The notes under the pieces are model-generated. The model was not told the origin of the DNA and did not search any database. It saw nothing but the letters and a program-made list of their open reading frames with translations. The position numbers were made by a program, and so were the translations under genes. From the NCBI RefSeq assembly GCF_901709675.1, contig NC_051087.1, positions 17,362,067-17,426,066 of the forward strand: a DNA stretch of 64,000 nt. The letters run 5' to 3'. Below, piece by piece: positions 1-10,833 of this stretch. Positions within the stretch are counted from its first letter, which is position 1; the number at the start of each line of letters is the position of its first letter. This DNA comes from Syngnathus acus. Taxonomy: Eukaryota; Chordata; Actinopteri; Syngnathiformes; Syngnathidae.

Positions 1-12
1 CATTTGGCTGTA

Positions 13-30
13 CTGTCTGTTCCATTACAG
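13..30. repeat. Left copy of an 18-bp direct repeat (partner 6108-6125)
   Basis: CTGTCTGTTCCATTACAG occurs here and again at 6108-6125. The two copies bracket the L2 LINE tail on the left and the broken end of the Ty3 fragment on the right, so they may be a target-site duplication of one 6.1-kb insertion. The left flank is cut by the window edge. Confidence 0.6.
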
Positions 31-46
31 TACAGGCTGACCAGTG

Positions 47-3000
47 CTATAATAATAATAGTAATAATAATAATTCATCAAAGTTGTATAGCGCTTTTCA
101 AAAACCCAAAGACGCTTACAGGGAACAAGGCAAAGACATACAGGAGGGGAGGGGGACAGGGAAGAGACAATGGGATAAAAGTAAGAAGAGGAAACCAGTT
201 ATGGGTAGGGGAGGTCATAGGCTTGAGAGAAGAGGTAAGTTTTTAGACGGGACTTAAATATGGGGAGTGTGGGTGAGTCACAGACAGACTGAGGGAGAGA
301 GTTCCAGAGTCGTGATGGTGATGTGCAGGAGAAGGCTCTGTTGCCGAAGGATTTGAGTTTAGATTTTGGGACTGTCAGATGTGAAGTATTGGAGGGGACA
401 GTAGGGGACAAGGAGGTCGGATAGGTAAATGGGAGCCAGGTGGTGAAGGGCTTTGAAGGTGAGGAGGAGTATCTTGAAGATGATACGCTCCTTAATGGGG
501 AGCCAGTGAAGAGAGTGGAGAACAGGAGTAATGTGTTCACGGGACTGGGTGTGGGTAAGGAGGTGGGCAGCAGAGTTTTGGACTAGTTGAAGTCTATGGA
601 GTGAGTGAGCAGTGATTCCAGTGAGAAGGGAGTTGCAGTAGTCAAGCCGGGATGAGATGAAGGCGTGGATGAGGAATTCAGCGGCAGGGAGAGAGAGGCA
701 GTGCCGGATTTTGGCGATGCGTCGGAGGTGGAAGTAGGAGGTCTTAACAACTGAGCTAACATGAGGGTCGAAGGACAGTGTAGGGTCGAAAATAACGCCA
801 AGGTTGCATGCCAGAGGGGAGGGAGTGATGCTTGAGGAGTCAATTGTGAGTGTGATGGGTCCAGTTTTATTAAGGGAGGATTTAGTGCCTATGAGGAGGA
901 GCTCTGTTTTGTCACTGTTGAGTTTGAGAAAGTTGTGGGTCAGCCATGTTTTTATTGTAGAGATGCAGGTTTCAAAGTGGGTGAGGGGAGGGTTTTGGGT
1001 TGGTGTGGTGTGTATATAGATCTGGGTGTCATCAGCGTAGCAGTGGAAGTCCAGATTGAGTTTGTGGATGACATTACCAAGGGGAAAGAGGTAACAGATG
1101 AATAGGAGGGGGCCAAGAACTGAGCCTTGGGGGACCCCCTGTGTAACTGGGAGAGGATGGATGTTTGGCTGGAGAGAGAGATGAACTGGTTTCTGTTGGC
1201 GAGACAGGTGGTGAGCCAGTCGAGTGCAGTGCCCTCAACACCTAGTTGGCGCAGCCTTTGAAGGAGGATAGAATGGTTCACAGTGTCAAAGGCTGCGCTA
1301 AGGTCGGGTAGTAATAGGATGTTGAGGGCACCAGAGTCTGCAGAAATGAGGAGATCCTTGGTGACTTTAACAAGAGCTGTTTCAGTGCTGTGAAGTGGGC
1401 GGAATCCAGACTGGAAGGGTTCATAGAGGTTGTTGGACTGGAGATGGGTGTGGAGTTGGGCGGAGACAATGCGTTCAAGGGTTTTGGAATGGAATGAAAG
1501 GTTGGAGATGGGACGGTAGTTGGAGAGGTTGACTGGGTCCAAGGTGGGCTTTATGAGGACGGGGGTGATGGCTGCAAGCTTATAGACAGTGGGAAAGTGG
1601 CCAAGAGACAGAGACTGATTAAAAAGGGTGGTTAGGTGAGGGAGGAGGACAGGGAGACAGGCCTTAGTTAAGGTCGTTGGAAGGGGGTCGAGAGAGCAGG
1701 TGGTTGTCTTGGATGCGGTGATGATGTCTAGGATGGTGGAGGAGTCGACAAGGGAGAAGGCAGTGAGAGAGGGGAAGGGCGGGAGGTCAGGAAGGGGGGG
1801 CAGGAGAGCAGGGGAGGTGGGGGAGGAGGAGTTATTGATGGTGTCGGTCAGAGAACTGTTGATTTGGGCGATTTTGTTGTTAAAGTTGACAAGGAAGGAG
1901 TTACAGAGGGCGGGTGAGGAGGGTGGCTTGGTGGCCGGTGGCTGGAGCAATTTGTTGACGGTGGAGAACAGTATGCGGGGGTTCCGGTTGGTGTTATTAA
2001 TGAGAGATGAGAAGTAAGCAGATTTGGCAGCAAGAAGAGCATCACGGTAGGAGGAGATGTGTTGTTTGAAAGTTTCAGCATGGACAGTGAGGTGGATTCT
2101 TTTGTGGAGGCGTTCGAGTTGACAGCCAGTTTGTTTCATGGAGCGGAGTTCCGGGGTGTACCAAGGGGCAGAGTTAGTGAATGTAACAGAGGAAGGTTTC
2201 CAGGGGGCTAGGGAATCAAGGGAGTCAGAAAGGATGTTGTTGAGCATGGTGGCGAGGTCATCAGGGGAGAGGGAAGTGGGGTCGGAGGGAAGGGCAGAGG
2301 ATAAGAGCTGAGAAAGCGTGATTGGGTTTACAGTCTTGATGTTGCGGTAGGAGATGGTGCGTTTTGTGGAATTATGAGGCGAGGGTAGAGGGGCGGAGAA
2401 GAGGATGCAGAGATGATCTGACAGTGGAAAGGCGAGAGGACGGGGGTTGGATGTGAGTGGAAAGGAGGAGCATACTTAATCCAGGGTGTGGCCTTTGGCG
2501 TGGGTGGGGAAGTTGATGTGCTGGGTGAGATGGAAGCAGTCAAGAAGGGAGATGAAGTCGGACGTCAGTGGAGCAGTTGGCTGGTCAATGTGGATGTTGA
2601 AGTCACCGATGAGTAGGAGTTCAGAGAGTTCAGAAAGAAAAGACAGATGTGACTTTGGGGGGCGGTAGATGAGAACAGCAGTAGGGAGGGAAAAAGCGAG
2701 ATATTCAAAGGATGAAATAGATGGGAGGTTGAGGTCCAATTCAGTGATGGCTAGGGACTGCTTATGAAGGACAGCAATGCCACCTGCTCACCCAGAGAGG
2801 CGGGGTTTGGCGATGTAGCTGTAGTTGGACGGAGTGGCTTGGTTGAGAGTAAAAAAATCCAGGGGCTGTTGCCATGTTTCACAGAGAAGGAGCAGATCCA
2901 AGTTATTGTCCAATAGTAGTTAAAAAATAACTGGTGATTTGTTGGAGAGGGAGCGACAGTTCAGCAGCGCGAGGGAGATGGATGAAGGAGCGGACATTGT

Positions 3001-3640
3001 TGAGGTTGGCAGTACGGGAGGTGGGGGTGACGGGGGGCGAAAGGTAGTCCAGAAAGAAGGGATGGGTGAGCCATCAGGGAAATGTCGGTTAAAAGATAGT
3101 TCAGAGCTACGGTGGATCCCAGCCTTGCTGGCAGCTGAGGCAGCAGCACCAGGGAGACGTTTATTGTAGTTGAGGTGATGAAGATCAGCAGCAGTGTAGA
3201 CAATTGGGCGAGAAGTTGGTGGAATAGAAGCCCGGAGTAGCAGAAGTGATAGTTCATGGAAGAGATGAGATGTGACAGCAGCTGGTAATAATCCAAATAA
3301 AATGCTAGAAGTGGCTAGTAGCTGGTTAGCTAGAAGTTGGTAGGCAGTGAAATGCATGGAAGCAGCAGTGGACCGAGTAGTGATGTTGGTGGGGTGGGTG
3401 GTGGTGTTGGTCGATCCCGACTGTACCCGCACGAACGGCAAGCCCCAGTGTGTCATGGCGGCACACAGCCGAGCCGCGACCGGCGAGCTCACAGCGAGCG
3501 GGTGCTCCCCCCGAGGACTCCGGCCGAGTGGCCAGAAAGTTGGGTTAAAGCTGTTTGCCGAGCCAAGAGTGAGCAGCTACAGGCTCAGAGCCGGGAGGTA
3601 GGAGGGTCCGGTGGTGGTTTGGCTAGCTGGCTAGCGTAGC
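47..3640 (-). mobile_element. L2-type LINE, near full length, degraded
   Basis: Non-LTR retrotransposon lying on the minus strand. Its 3' end is at low coordinates: an (AAT)-rich tail at about 47-82 preceded (minus strand) by the AAAAGCGCTATA module typical of L2-like tails. The body encodes an APE endonuclease followed by reverse transcriptase. The 5' boundary with the Ty3 fragment is not sharp and is placed near 3640 because Ty3 leader-like sequence starts soon after. A second L2-like tail with the same module lies at 50881-50948. Confidence 0.8.
199..3492 (-). pseudogene. L2 LINE ORF2 (APE endonuclease - reverse transcriptase), broken
   Basis: The reading starts near 3492 with a Ser/Thr/Pro-rich leader that runs into an endonuclease start (LLNCRSLSNK) and stops at 2920. 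The endonuclease catalytic region (LLIGDFNIHID, about 2600) lies in a separate stretch that ends in an in-frame TAA at 2476. The RT occupies 952-2247, with the fingers/palm motifs NYRPISNLSF, FQSGFRPLHSTETALVK and DLSAAFDTVNH. A frameshift in the C-rich run near 1130-1140 moves the palm into another frame. The catalytic YADD is still readable on the minus strand near 1036-1047. The C-terminal thumb region (SRLWNSLP, IFKSRLKTYLF) is at 199-330. Known: L2 ORF2 nicks DNA and primes reverse transcription on the target. This copy cannot make one continuous protein. Confidence 0.8.
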
Positions 3641-3751
3641 TCGTAGTCCGAGGGAGCGGGAACAGAGAGGTGCGAGCAGAGCTGCAGATACGCAGTGGGC
3701 AGGTGAAAAGGCAAGAAAAATAAAAGAAAAAACGGGCACCCTTAAAACACT

Positions 3752-4740
3752 ATGCAACCAGCGAGCGACCAGACGGCATTGTGCCAACTGGAGCAGACCA
3801 AGACCGCAAACAGCAGTTTGTCAGCTGACATCCGGACGCTGATTGAAATGGGTCAACAACAGCAGCAACAGCTGCAGCTACAGCAGCAGAAGATCGATCA
3901 TCAGCAACGGGAGATGACCCAAGCCCTTCGGGGACTGTCGGTAACCACTTGTCCCAGACGCGCTTCTCCGGCTGCTGCCGCACCCACCGCTACACCCACG
4001 CCCCGCCCGTCTGCTGAGGCCAGGAGGCTCATGGACGTTCCAGAACCGCGTCTCGGCAATATTGAAAAATTCAACAGAGATCCCAAGCTTATCAGGGTAT
4101 TTGTGACCAACTGCCGCATTATGTTCGGTCTCCAGCCCGTTACGTTCGCGACCGAACCAACCAAGGTGGAGTTTGTCCTGACCAACCTCACAGGCGAAGC
4201 ACGGTTGTGGAGAATGGCCGAATATGAGAGGATGGCTCCTGCGTGTGATTCGTACGACGCCCTCGCGGACGAACTTCTATGATTATTTGACCTGGGTACC
4301 GCCACCGAAGACGCCGACGAGGAGCTGGTGATGCTGCGTCAAGGTAGCCGATCGGTGGCGGAGTATGCACCTAAGTTCCAGACATTGGCTGGCAGCAGCA
4401 GATGGAAGAACCCCAGCGCTTGTGAGCACCTTCCTCCACGGGCTCGCCGAATATATGAAGGATGAGCTGGTGTCCCACGATCGCCCTCGGATCCTGGAGG
4501 ATGCGATGGACTGAGTGGCTCGAGTTGGACCGGCGGATCCGAACTCGGCGGCGCGAGCGGGAGCGGAGATTACCTCCTCCATCTGCTCTGGACCCACCGA
4601 CCACGCCCCCAGCCGAGCCTATGGAGCTGGGACGAGCACGGCTTCCCGCATAGGAGCACCGTTGACGCCTCACACAAGGCTCGTGTCTATACTGTGGGGA
4701 GGGAGGTCATCGGGAAGTGACGTGCCTGTTAAAAGACCAG
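3752..4740 (+). pseudogene. Sushi-type Ty3 gag, broken
   Basis: Starts at ATG 3752 with a coiled-coil-like, Gln-rich N-terminus (QQQQQQLQLQQQ), as in sushi gag. The capsid-like core (LGNIEKFNRDPKLIRVFVTN, then LTGEARLWRMAEYE) runs to codon 176, where TGA at 4280-4282 replaces the expected Arg codon; this looks like a CpG transition. The same frame continues for about 35 codons (LFDLGTATEDADEELV), then shifts near 4393. The downstream capsid end (VSTFLHGLAEYMKDELVSHD) and an Arg-rich basic segment (4515-4640) are in another frame. A CCHC-type knuckle remnant (CLYCG) is at about 4685-4700. Known role: packaging of element RNA. Non-functional here. Confidence 0.75.
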
Positions 4741-4749
4741 AGCTCACGC

Positions 4750-5385
4750 TGTTGGAGCCAATTTAGTTTCCTTAGCTTAAATTCTTATTTTTGTTTAAGA
4801 TTCGCTGGCCTTGGGCCATGGACCTTTATTTGACAAAGCCTTTGGTCACCTGATCAGTCACCTGATCAGGGAAATAAATAGGCTGCTCCCACTTGGTAGT
4901 CAGTCTCAGTTAGACAAGGAAGGAAGACAGTAGTGACATAGTTTTTTACCGCTAAAAAGCCCACTTCAAGCTACTTCAAGTCTGCTCCAAGCTTGTAGAT
5001 TTTGGAACTTGAAACTTGGAATTTAGAAACCACACTTTAGTTTACTTCTTTGAACCCTTTATGTTGAAACCTTAGTTGATTTACAAACAATTTGGATTTG
5101 TACCTGTGTGCCACCTGTTTGCCTGCCTGCCATTCCATCTCCCCCCTATCCTTGCTTGGCCTACCACCTTTGCCTGCCTGCCATTGCCTCTCTCCCTCGG
5201 CCTGCCTGCCTGCCTGCCATTGCCTCTCTACCTCGGCCTGCAAGCCTGCTTGCCTCCATTTGGACATTCTACCTCCACCTTCAAAAGGGTATGAGCAACA
5301 GCTGTACACAGTGTTTTAAGATAAGCGTGTGACAAGAACTATACAACATCTAACCTTTGAAATTTAAACTGAACTGAAACTGACA
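4750..5385 (+). mobile_element. Solo LTR of the BEL/Pao family also present at 52521-60220
   Basis: Begins TGTTGGAGCC and ends ACTGACA, and matches along its length the LTRs at 52521-53152 and 59591-60220 in reverse orientation. It contains a CCTGCCTGCC-rich minisatellite. It sits inside the sushi-type Ty3 gag/protease junction. Flanks CTCACGC (4743-4749) and CTCACAC (5386-5392) suggest a slightly decayed target duplication. A solo LTR implies recombination between the two LTRs of a former full element. Confidence 0.85.
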
Positions 5386-6110
5386 CTCACACACGCGGTG
5401 TCGGGGGATCCGCGTGAGCTTGACTGGCACTAGCTCTCCCAGTCCCAGCACATTCACGCTTCAGGCTCGTATCCAGCTTGCAGCGGGCGACCGAAACGTG
5501 GCAGCCTTGGTGGATTTCAGGGCGGAGGGAAACATCATGGACATTGGTCTGGCCCGTCAGTGGGGAAACAACTTCCTGCCTCTGAGTCCCTCCATCTCCG
5601 GCCGTGCCATTGATGGCCGACTGATCGGCGTGGTGACCTCCATTATGGAACCGGTTAGGTTACGTCTCTGTGGCAATCACTATGAGACCATTCAGTTTTT
5701 TCTTCTGTCCCTCCCAGGGCAGCGGCTCGTTCTGGGGCATTCCTGGTTGCGACAGCACAACCCTGTGCTGGACTGAGAGGTGGGAGTCGTTCGGCAGTGG
5801 AGCGGACGCTGCCATCGCCTGTGCCTGAAAGCAGCCACCAGCCCGCTCGGAAAATCCTTGTCTAGCTCCAATCCAGATATCTCCAACGTTCCGGCGCTAT
5901 ATCATGAACTCAAGGACGTTTTCAGTAAGACCAAGCCTACTTCCCTTCCTCCACACCGATCCTACAATTGCGCCATCGATCTGTTACCAGGCACCTCCCC
6001 TCCCAAGGGTTGCATATACTTCCTGTCCGCTCCTGAGTGCAAGGCCATGGAGGAGTACATCCGGGAGTCCCTGGCTGCCGGCATCATTTGGCCATCCTCC
6101 TCGCCCGCTG
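5386..6110 (+). pseudogene. Ty3 protease and start of reverse transcriptase, broken
   Basis: Resumes the Ty3 coding region after the solo LTR. The aspartic-protease domain (5414-5776) shows the frame LQARIQLAAGDRNVAALVD and the flap-side motif RLVLGHSWLRQHNP. The catalytic D-S-G triad is replaced by D-F-R at about 5514-5522, so the protease would be dead. TGA at 5774-5776 ends this stretch. A second stretch, 5780-6110, holds the linker and the RT N-terminus ([19 protein letters not shown]), then homology ends abruptly where the 18-bp repeat begins. Known role of the intact protein: polyprotein cleavage and reverse transcription. Confidence 0.75.
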
Positions 6111-6125
6111 TCTGTTCCATTACAG
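6108..6125. repeat. Right copy of an 18-bp direct repeat (partner 13-30)
   Basis: Identical to 13-30. It overlaps the last bases of the recognisable Ty3 RT (the CTG at 6108-6110), so the exact insertion edge is ambiguous by a few bases. Confidence 0.6.
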
Positions 6126-6980
6126 ATTTAGCAATTTAAACACCATTGTATTGACATTTCCAACACGTAATGCTTCTTGTTGGCTGCGAGGAGTCATGGA
6201 TGTGGTTTACCTTGTCAAGCAATGCAAAGTGTCCACCTTCAGGGTTAACACACTACACTAATCAGAGGGACATATTGCATAGCGAAACCAAAGTTAGTCA
6301 CAGTTGTGCATGAATCTCCTGTTGCATAGTAGTCCTATACACAATATTACAGCTTTATAAACCCTCCCCAATACGTTTATGCAACATAAACCTTTCCCAT
6401 TCCTTTAATAACCATTCCCACACCGTTCTGTGCATGTATTCTACCTTTACAGTAAAAAAAAGAACAAACACGTAATATTGTCACGTTCCTGACACCTCCT
6501 GAACTGGATGGTGCTGTTCCCTCACGCGTGGCCGACCTCCCACGCTTGCCCTCAGTCACATCTGCAGTGATGCGGATTGCTCAGAGGCACGCCCCGCGCT
6601 ATCCACGCTCATTGCCGCTGTCCCGACCCCTGCAAAACAGTGCGTTTTCCCTACATGCGCGGCTGGCTGCTGCGCTTATCCGCAGTGACACACATGAATC
6701 AGAAGCTCGCCCCGCGCTATCAGTGTGTATTTAATAGCTTTACTCTCGTCACTTATAAACCGGCGAAATAACGAATCCGCAATAGATGAAGTGTGAAGTG
6801 GCGAGGGATCACTGTATAATATCCAATAATGCCTAGCAGAAACAACCTTATGGTATTTAAGTGAAACGGCGCACCCTGCTGTCCTCAAGTGTACACTGAC
6901 ACAGTGGACTGCCTACTACAGTGCATAATTAATTATATTTCGACTGTAGCTGTGCTTGTAATATTATTTTTAATACAAAA
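6126..6980. other. No gene; one Tigger-type terminal-repeat relic
   Basis: AT-rich, non-coding. The only recognisable element is GGCGAGGGATCACTGTA at about 6799-6815, which resembles the outer end of Tigger/pogo elements (compare 47931-47938). No matching left end was found. Short ORFs here have no recognisable motif. Confidence 0.4.
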
Positions 6981-7373
6981 TTAAGCATTGATTTGCAAAA
7001 CCTTTTCCTCCATTAAAAATATGCACAATTGTTGTTTAAGGAGGTCAAGTCGCGTGCGGAGTGTTTTCTTAAACATAGATAAGGCCGGAGACAACTTTGT
7101 GGTGGCATTGGGGGTGTTCCTGTATGACAACAGGAAAGCATTGAGACGATGGTTGAGTGACTGGGTCCTGGAGGCCGATTTCAGAGCCTGCTTCATAGTT
7201 TGTACAAATCTTTCTGCAAGCCCATTAGTAGCAGGATGATACGGTGCAGACTTGATGTGCTGAATGCCGTTTTCATCCATGAACGTTTTGAATTCCTCGG
7301 ACACTAGCTGTGGGCCATTATCACTGACAAGTTGTTGTGGAAGCCCGAACCTGCTGAAAACTGTTCTGGCCAT
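6981..7373 (-). pseudogene. Ty3/Gypsy integrase core fragment
   Basis: 130 codons from the middle of a Ty3 integrase. It contains the second catalytic Asp (LVSDNGPQLVSEEF) and the catalytic Glu (SAPYHPATNGLAERFVQTMK), plus the following helix (SYRNTPNATTKLSPA). The zinc-binding N-terminus and first catalytic Asp are missing, because the sequence is cut at 7373 by a hAT-like end and has no continuation on the other side. It is more similar to generic retroelement K02A2.6-type integrases than to the CsRn1 integrase at 24499-25840, so it comes from a different family. Isolated fragment, not functional. Confidence 0.8.
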
Positions 7374-7392
7374 TTGCTATGAGCATCCACTA

Positions 7393-7448
7393 CAACAGGG
7401 GTGTCCAAACTTTTTGCAAAGCGGGCCACATTTTGTTAGATGAAAATA
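7393..7448. mobile_element. hAT-type left end hosting the Tc1 insertion
   Basis: CAGGGGTGTCCAAACTTTTT followed by GCGGGCCACATTTTGTTAG is the standard outer end of fish hAT MITEs. It is interrupted at TA 7447-7448 by the Tc1 element. AT-rich sequence after 9118 is probably its continuation, and GCGGGCCGGACTTTGG near 11158-11173 may be its decayed right end; this pairing is inference. Confidence 0.5.
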
Positions 7449-7469
7449 CAGTGCCTTGCGAAAGTATTC

Positions 7470-7571
7470 GGCCCCCTTGAACCTTTCAACATTTCGCCAC
7501 ATTTCAGGCTTCAAACATAAGGCCCCCTTGAACCTTTCAACATTTCGCCACATTTCAGGCTTCAAACATAA
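7470..7571. repeat. 51-bp tandem duplication inside the left Tc1 inverted repeat
   Basis: Two identical 51-bp units, both starting GGCCCCCTTGAACC and ending CTTCAAACATAA. The right inverted repeat has only one copy, so this is a private rearrangement of the left end. Confidence 0.9.
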
Positions 7572-7887
7572 AGATATAAAGTTTTAATTTTTTGTCAAGA
7601 ATCAACAAGTGGGACACAATCGTGAAGTGGAACGAAATTTATTGGATAATTTAAACTTTTTTAACAAATAAAAAACTGAAAAGTGGGGCGTGCAATATTA
7701 TTCGGCCCCTTTACTTTCAGTGCAGCAAACTCACTCCAGAAGTTCAGTGAGGATCTTTGAATGATCCAATGTTGTCCTAAATGACTGATGATGATAAATA
7801 GAATGCACCTGTGTGTAATCAAGTCTCCGTATAAATGCACCTGCTCTTTGATAGTCTCAGGGTTCTGTTTAAAGCGCAGAGAGAACC

Positions 7888-8898
7888 ATGAAGACAAAGG
7901 AACACACCAGGCAGGTCCGAGATACTGTTGTGGAGAAGTTTAAAGCCGGATTTGGATACAAAAATATTTCCCAAGCTTTAAACAAGCACTGTGCAAGCAA
8001 TTATATTGAAATGGAAGGAGTATCAGACCACTGCAAATCTACCAAGACCCGGCCGTCCCTCCAAACTTTCATCTCAAACAAGGAGAAGACTGATCAGAGA
8101 TGCAGCCAAGAGGCCCATGATCACTCTGGATGAACTGCAGATAACTACAGCTGAGGTGGGAGAGTCTGTCCATAGGACAACAATCAGTCGTGCACTGCAC
8201 AAATCTGGCCTTTATGGAAGAGTGGCAAGAAGAAAGCCATTTCTCAAAGATATCCATAAAAAGTCTCGTTTAAAGTTGCCACAAGCCACCTGGGAGACAC
8301 ACCGAACATGTGGAAGAAGGTGCTCTGGTCAGATGAAACCAAAATCGAACTTTTTGGCCACAATGCAAAACGATATGTTTGGCGTAAAAGCAACACAGCT
8401 CATCACCCTGAACACACCATCCCCACTGTCAAACATGGTGGTGGCAGCATCATGGTTTGGGCCTGCTTTTCTTCCGCAGGGACAGGGAAGATGGCTAAAA
8501 TTGATGGGAAGATGGATGGAGCCAAATACAGGACCATTCTAGAAGAAAACCTGTTGGAGTCTGCAAAAGACCTGAGACTGGGACGGAGATTTATCTTCCA
8601 ACAGGACAATGATCCAAAACATAAAGCCAAATCTACAATGGAATGGTTCACAAATAGACCTATCCAGGTGTTAGAATGGCCAAGTCAAAGTCCAGACCTG
8701 AATCCAATCGAGAATCTGTGGAAAGAGCTGTAGACTGCTGTTCACAAACGCTCTCCATCCAACTTCACTGAGCTCGAGCTGTTTTGCAAGGAAGCATGGG
8801 CAAGAATTCCAGTCTCTCGATGTGCAAAACTGATAGAGACATACCCCAAGCGACTTGCAGCTGTAATTGCAGGAAAAGGTGGCGCTACAAAGTATTAG
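7888..8898 (+). pseudogene. Tc1 transposase, broken
   Basis: Spans about 337 codons, the usual length, from ATG 7888 (MKTKEHTRQVRDTVVEKF) to TAG near 8898. The paired helix-turn-helix domain includes the GRPR-like motif PRPGRPSKLS. The frame changes near 7995 (frame 1 to 2) and again near 8290 (back to frame 1). The DDE catalytic domain (8308 onward) retains D in WSDETKIE, D in QQDNDPKHK and E in SPDLNPIENLW, with 34 residues between the last two (DD34E). TAG at 8731 then truncates the C-terminus, whose remaining frame (ELELFCKEAWARIP) is still readable. Known role: cut-and-paste transposition at TA. This copy needs several independent repairs to be active, so it is dead. Confidence 0.92.
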
Positions 8899-9119
8899 CG
8901 CAAGGGGGCCGAATAATATTGCACGCCCCACTTTTCAGTTTTTTATTTGTTAAAAAAGTTTAAATTATCCAATAAATTTTGTTCCACTTCACGATTGTGT
9001 CCCACTTGTTGTTGATTCTTGACAAAAAATTAAACTTTTATATCTTTATGTTTGAAGCCTGAAATGTGGCGAAATGTTGAAAGGTTCAAGGGGGCCGAAT
9101 ACTTTCGCAAGGCACTGTA

Positions 9120-9567
9120 TATAGGGGCCGACCATTCACACCGACATTCCTCGAACCATTACCATTGTAAATTAACTTGTAAATATGTAACTACTATATG
9201 CTTTGCTGTCTGCAGATAGATTGATAGTGCAAATGAGAATCTGTTGTCAATTGCACTACCAGAAAAATTAAAGATTAAAATAAAAATAAATTAAATACAA
9301 ATGAAAAATTTTATGAAAGTTGAATGATTTCTTTTAATTAGATGTATTAAGTTTGTTATATCAATGTTATTGTATTAATAAGAAAGCTGATATTGGTGTT
9401 TGTGACTGCAGTAAACAGGCCAGGTTACATCATGTCAGATTTTTAATCCAAATTAAATCATTGTCCAATTTATCCTTTTTATTTCACCTTCATACGCAAC
9501 AAATTATTTCATAATCACAAAATAAAATCCATAGTCTTTTTGTTGTTTGCGATCACTGTGAGTGGGT
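9120..9567. other. AT-rich non-coding gap
   Basis: No coding potential or recognisable repeat boundary. Probably the interior of the hAT-type MITE interrupted by the Tc1. Confidence 0.4.
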
Positions 9568-10833
9568 GGCATGGGGAAACTACGGCCCGCGGGCCACATC
9601 CGGCCCACGGGGCGTTTAATCCGGCCCGCCAAACCTGAATAAATTGTATTAAACTTTTTTTTGTCATTCTCCCTGCAATGACTGCGTTTCCCCAGTAGAT
9701 GGGGAAACGCCCGCCCGCGCATTTACTCCCGAAAGCAGTGTCAGAAAGCTCGGTGTACACTCACAAGTGTGTGTACGTACTCAGTAATACGGACCCGGCG
9801 CACTCCGCGCTCTATTTCTATCAGTGCCGAATTTCGAGTGTGGGCTGTAACGTCAGCATTCTCGTAATTCGCGCTGAGCTTTCAGATACAGTTTTACGCT
9901 AAAGCCACCCACAAACCTTCCCCTGGAATCCTTCCATTAAAATGAGTGGCCCAAGGAAAAGAAAGGCGGACACTGAGTGCCGAATGTTTAAAAAAGAGTG
10001 GACAATTTGGCTCGACCGACGTGTATGAGTAGATGTTCAGCCCCGTCACAGATCTAGGTTAATGGACACTTCGGCTCTATCCTAAGAATTAACACAAAAT
10101 AATTTACTCCAGACTATGGTGCACTAACAAAAAAAGGGAGACCAACACTGTTCCCACTGAAAATGAAGGGGAGTTTGTTGTAAAAAAAATGCATTTTGAA
10201 AACAATTTGTACAAATAGCAGGGATTGAAACTAGCGACCATTCTCATTTTCAAACAATGCAGGATGCTCAAGGATGTTGATGCACCACCTGTTTGCGACT
10301 AATGTTAACTTTTAAAGGTTTTAAGGCCGACTTAAGGAATAGTTTCCATTTCCTCACCTCTGTCACCAGGTGTTTGTGAGTTCAAGCTCTGCTCTGATTT
10401 TCAGATATCCGTCACCGTGTTGCCGTTTTGATGTCTTTATTACTTTATTTAGATGTATTCTTTCACTCATTTGTCAAGATGATGTATTTTGTCAGAATGT
10501 TTGCCGTTTTATGTGATTACGCCTCATAATTATAAACATCTTTCATAAATCTGATCTGCAGCCGCTTAAGTGATGGAAACTGTTATTCATAATAACAGTG
10601 TCATATTTAATGAGAATCAATGAGAATCGTTTTTTGGTGAAATATTTTTTTAATGCTGTTAATAAATGCATTTGTTTTCAAAAAGCTTTTTTTCGAATAT
10701 CCATGCTTTATTACCTACTAAAGGCCAAAACCTTTTATGCAATGACCTTTACATGTCATTTATATTACCCATCTGCTCCTGGTTCGGCCCCCCGGTCAAA
10801 ATTTAGAACCCAATTCTAGTTTGCCCACCCCTG
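9568..10833. mobile_element. hAT (Charlie-like) deletion derivative
   Basis: Left end GGGGAAACTACGGCCCGCGGGCC and right end TAGTTTGCCCACCCCTG are complementary hAT-type termini. A clean 8-bp target duplication is not visible because the left edge is decayed. An internal segment at 9942-10000 reads MSGPRKRKADTECRMFKKEW, the N-terminus of Charlie-like hAT transposases. The same segment occurs in the element at 11346-12449, so the two are relatives. Confidence 0.7.

Larger units (their letters stand above)
3700..6110 (+). mobile_element. Ty3/Gypsy element of sushi/chromovirus type, truncated, split by a solo LTR
   Basis: A 5' part of a Ty3 retrotransposon: leader, gag, protease and the first part of RT, ending abruptly at about 6110. 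It is interrupted at 4750-5385 by a solo BEL LTR. No LTR of its own is recognised. The gag closely resembles the sushi lineage, the lineage from which the vertebrate RTL/PEG10 genes are derived. A separate gag fragment of the same type lies at 22300-22630. Confidence 0.75.
7449..9117 (+). mobile_element. Tc1-type transposon with TA target duplication
   Basis: Starts CAGTGCCTTGCGAAAG and ends with its complement CTTTCGCAAGGCACTG, flanked by TA at 7447-7448 and 9118-9119. The inverted repeats are long, about 210 bp (IR/DR style). The left repeat carries a perfect 51-bp tandem duplication (7470-7520 and 7521-7571). It encloses one degraded transposase gene. Length 1669 bp, normal for Tc1 elements plus the duplication. 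Confidence 0.93.

Noticed and set aside
5076-5332. Cys/Pro-rich ORFs, repeated at 52574-52896 and 59644-59935
   Set aside because: They come from the CCTGCCTGCC minisatellite in the BEL LTR and are open in several frames at once.
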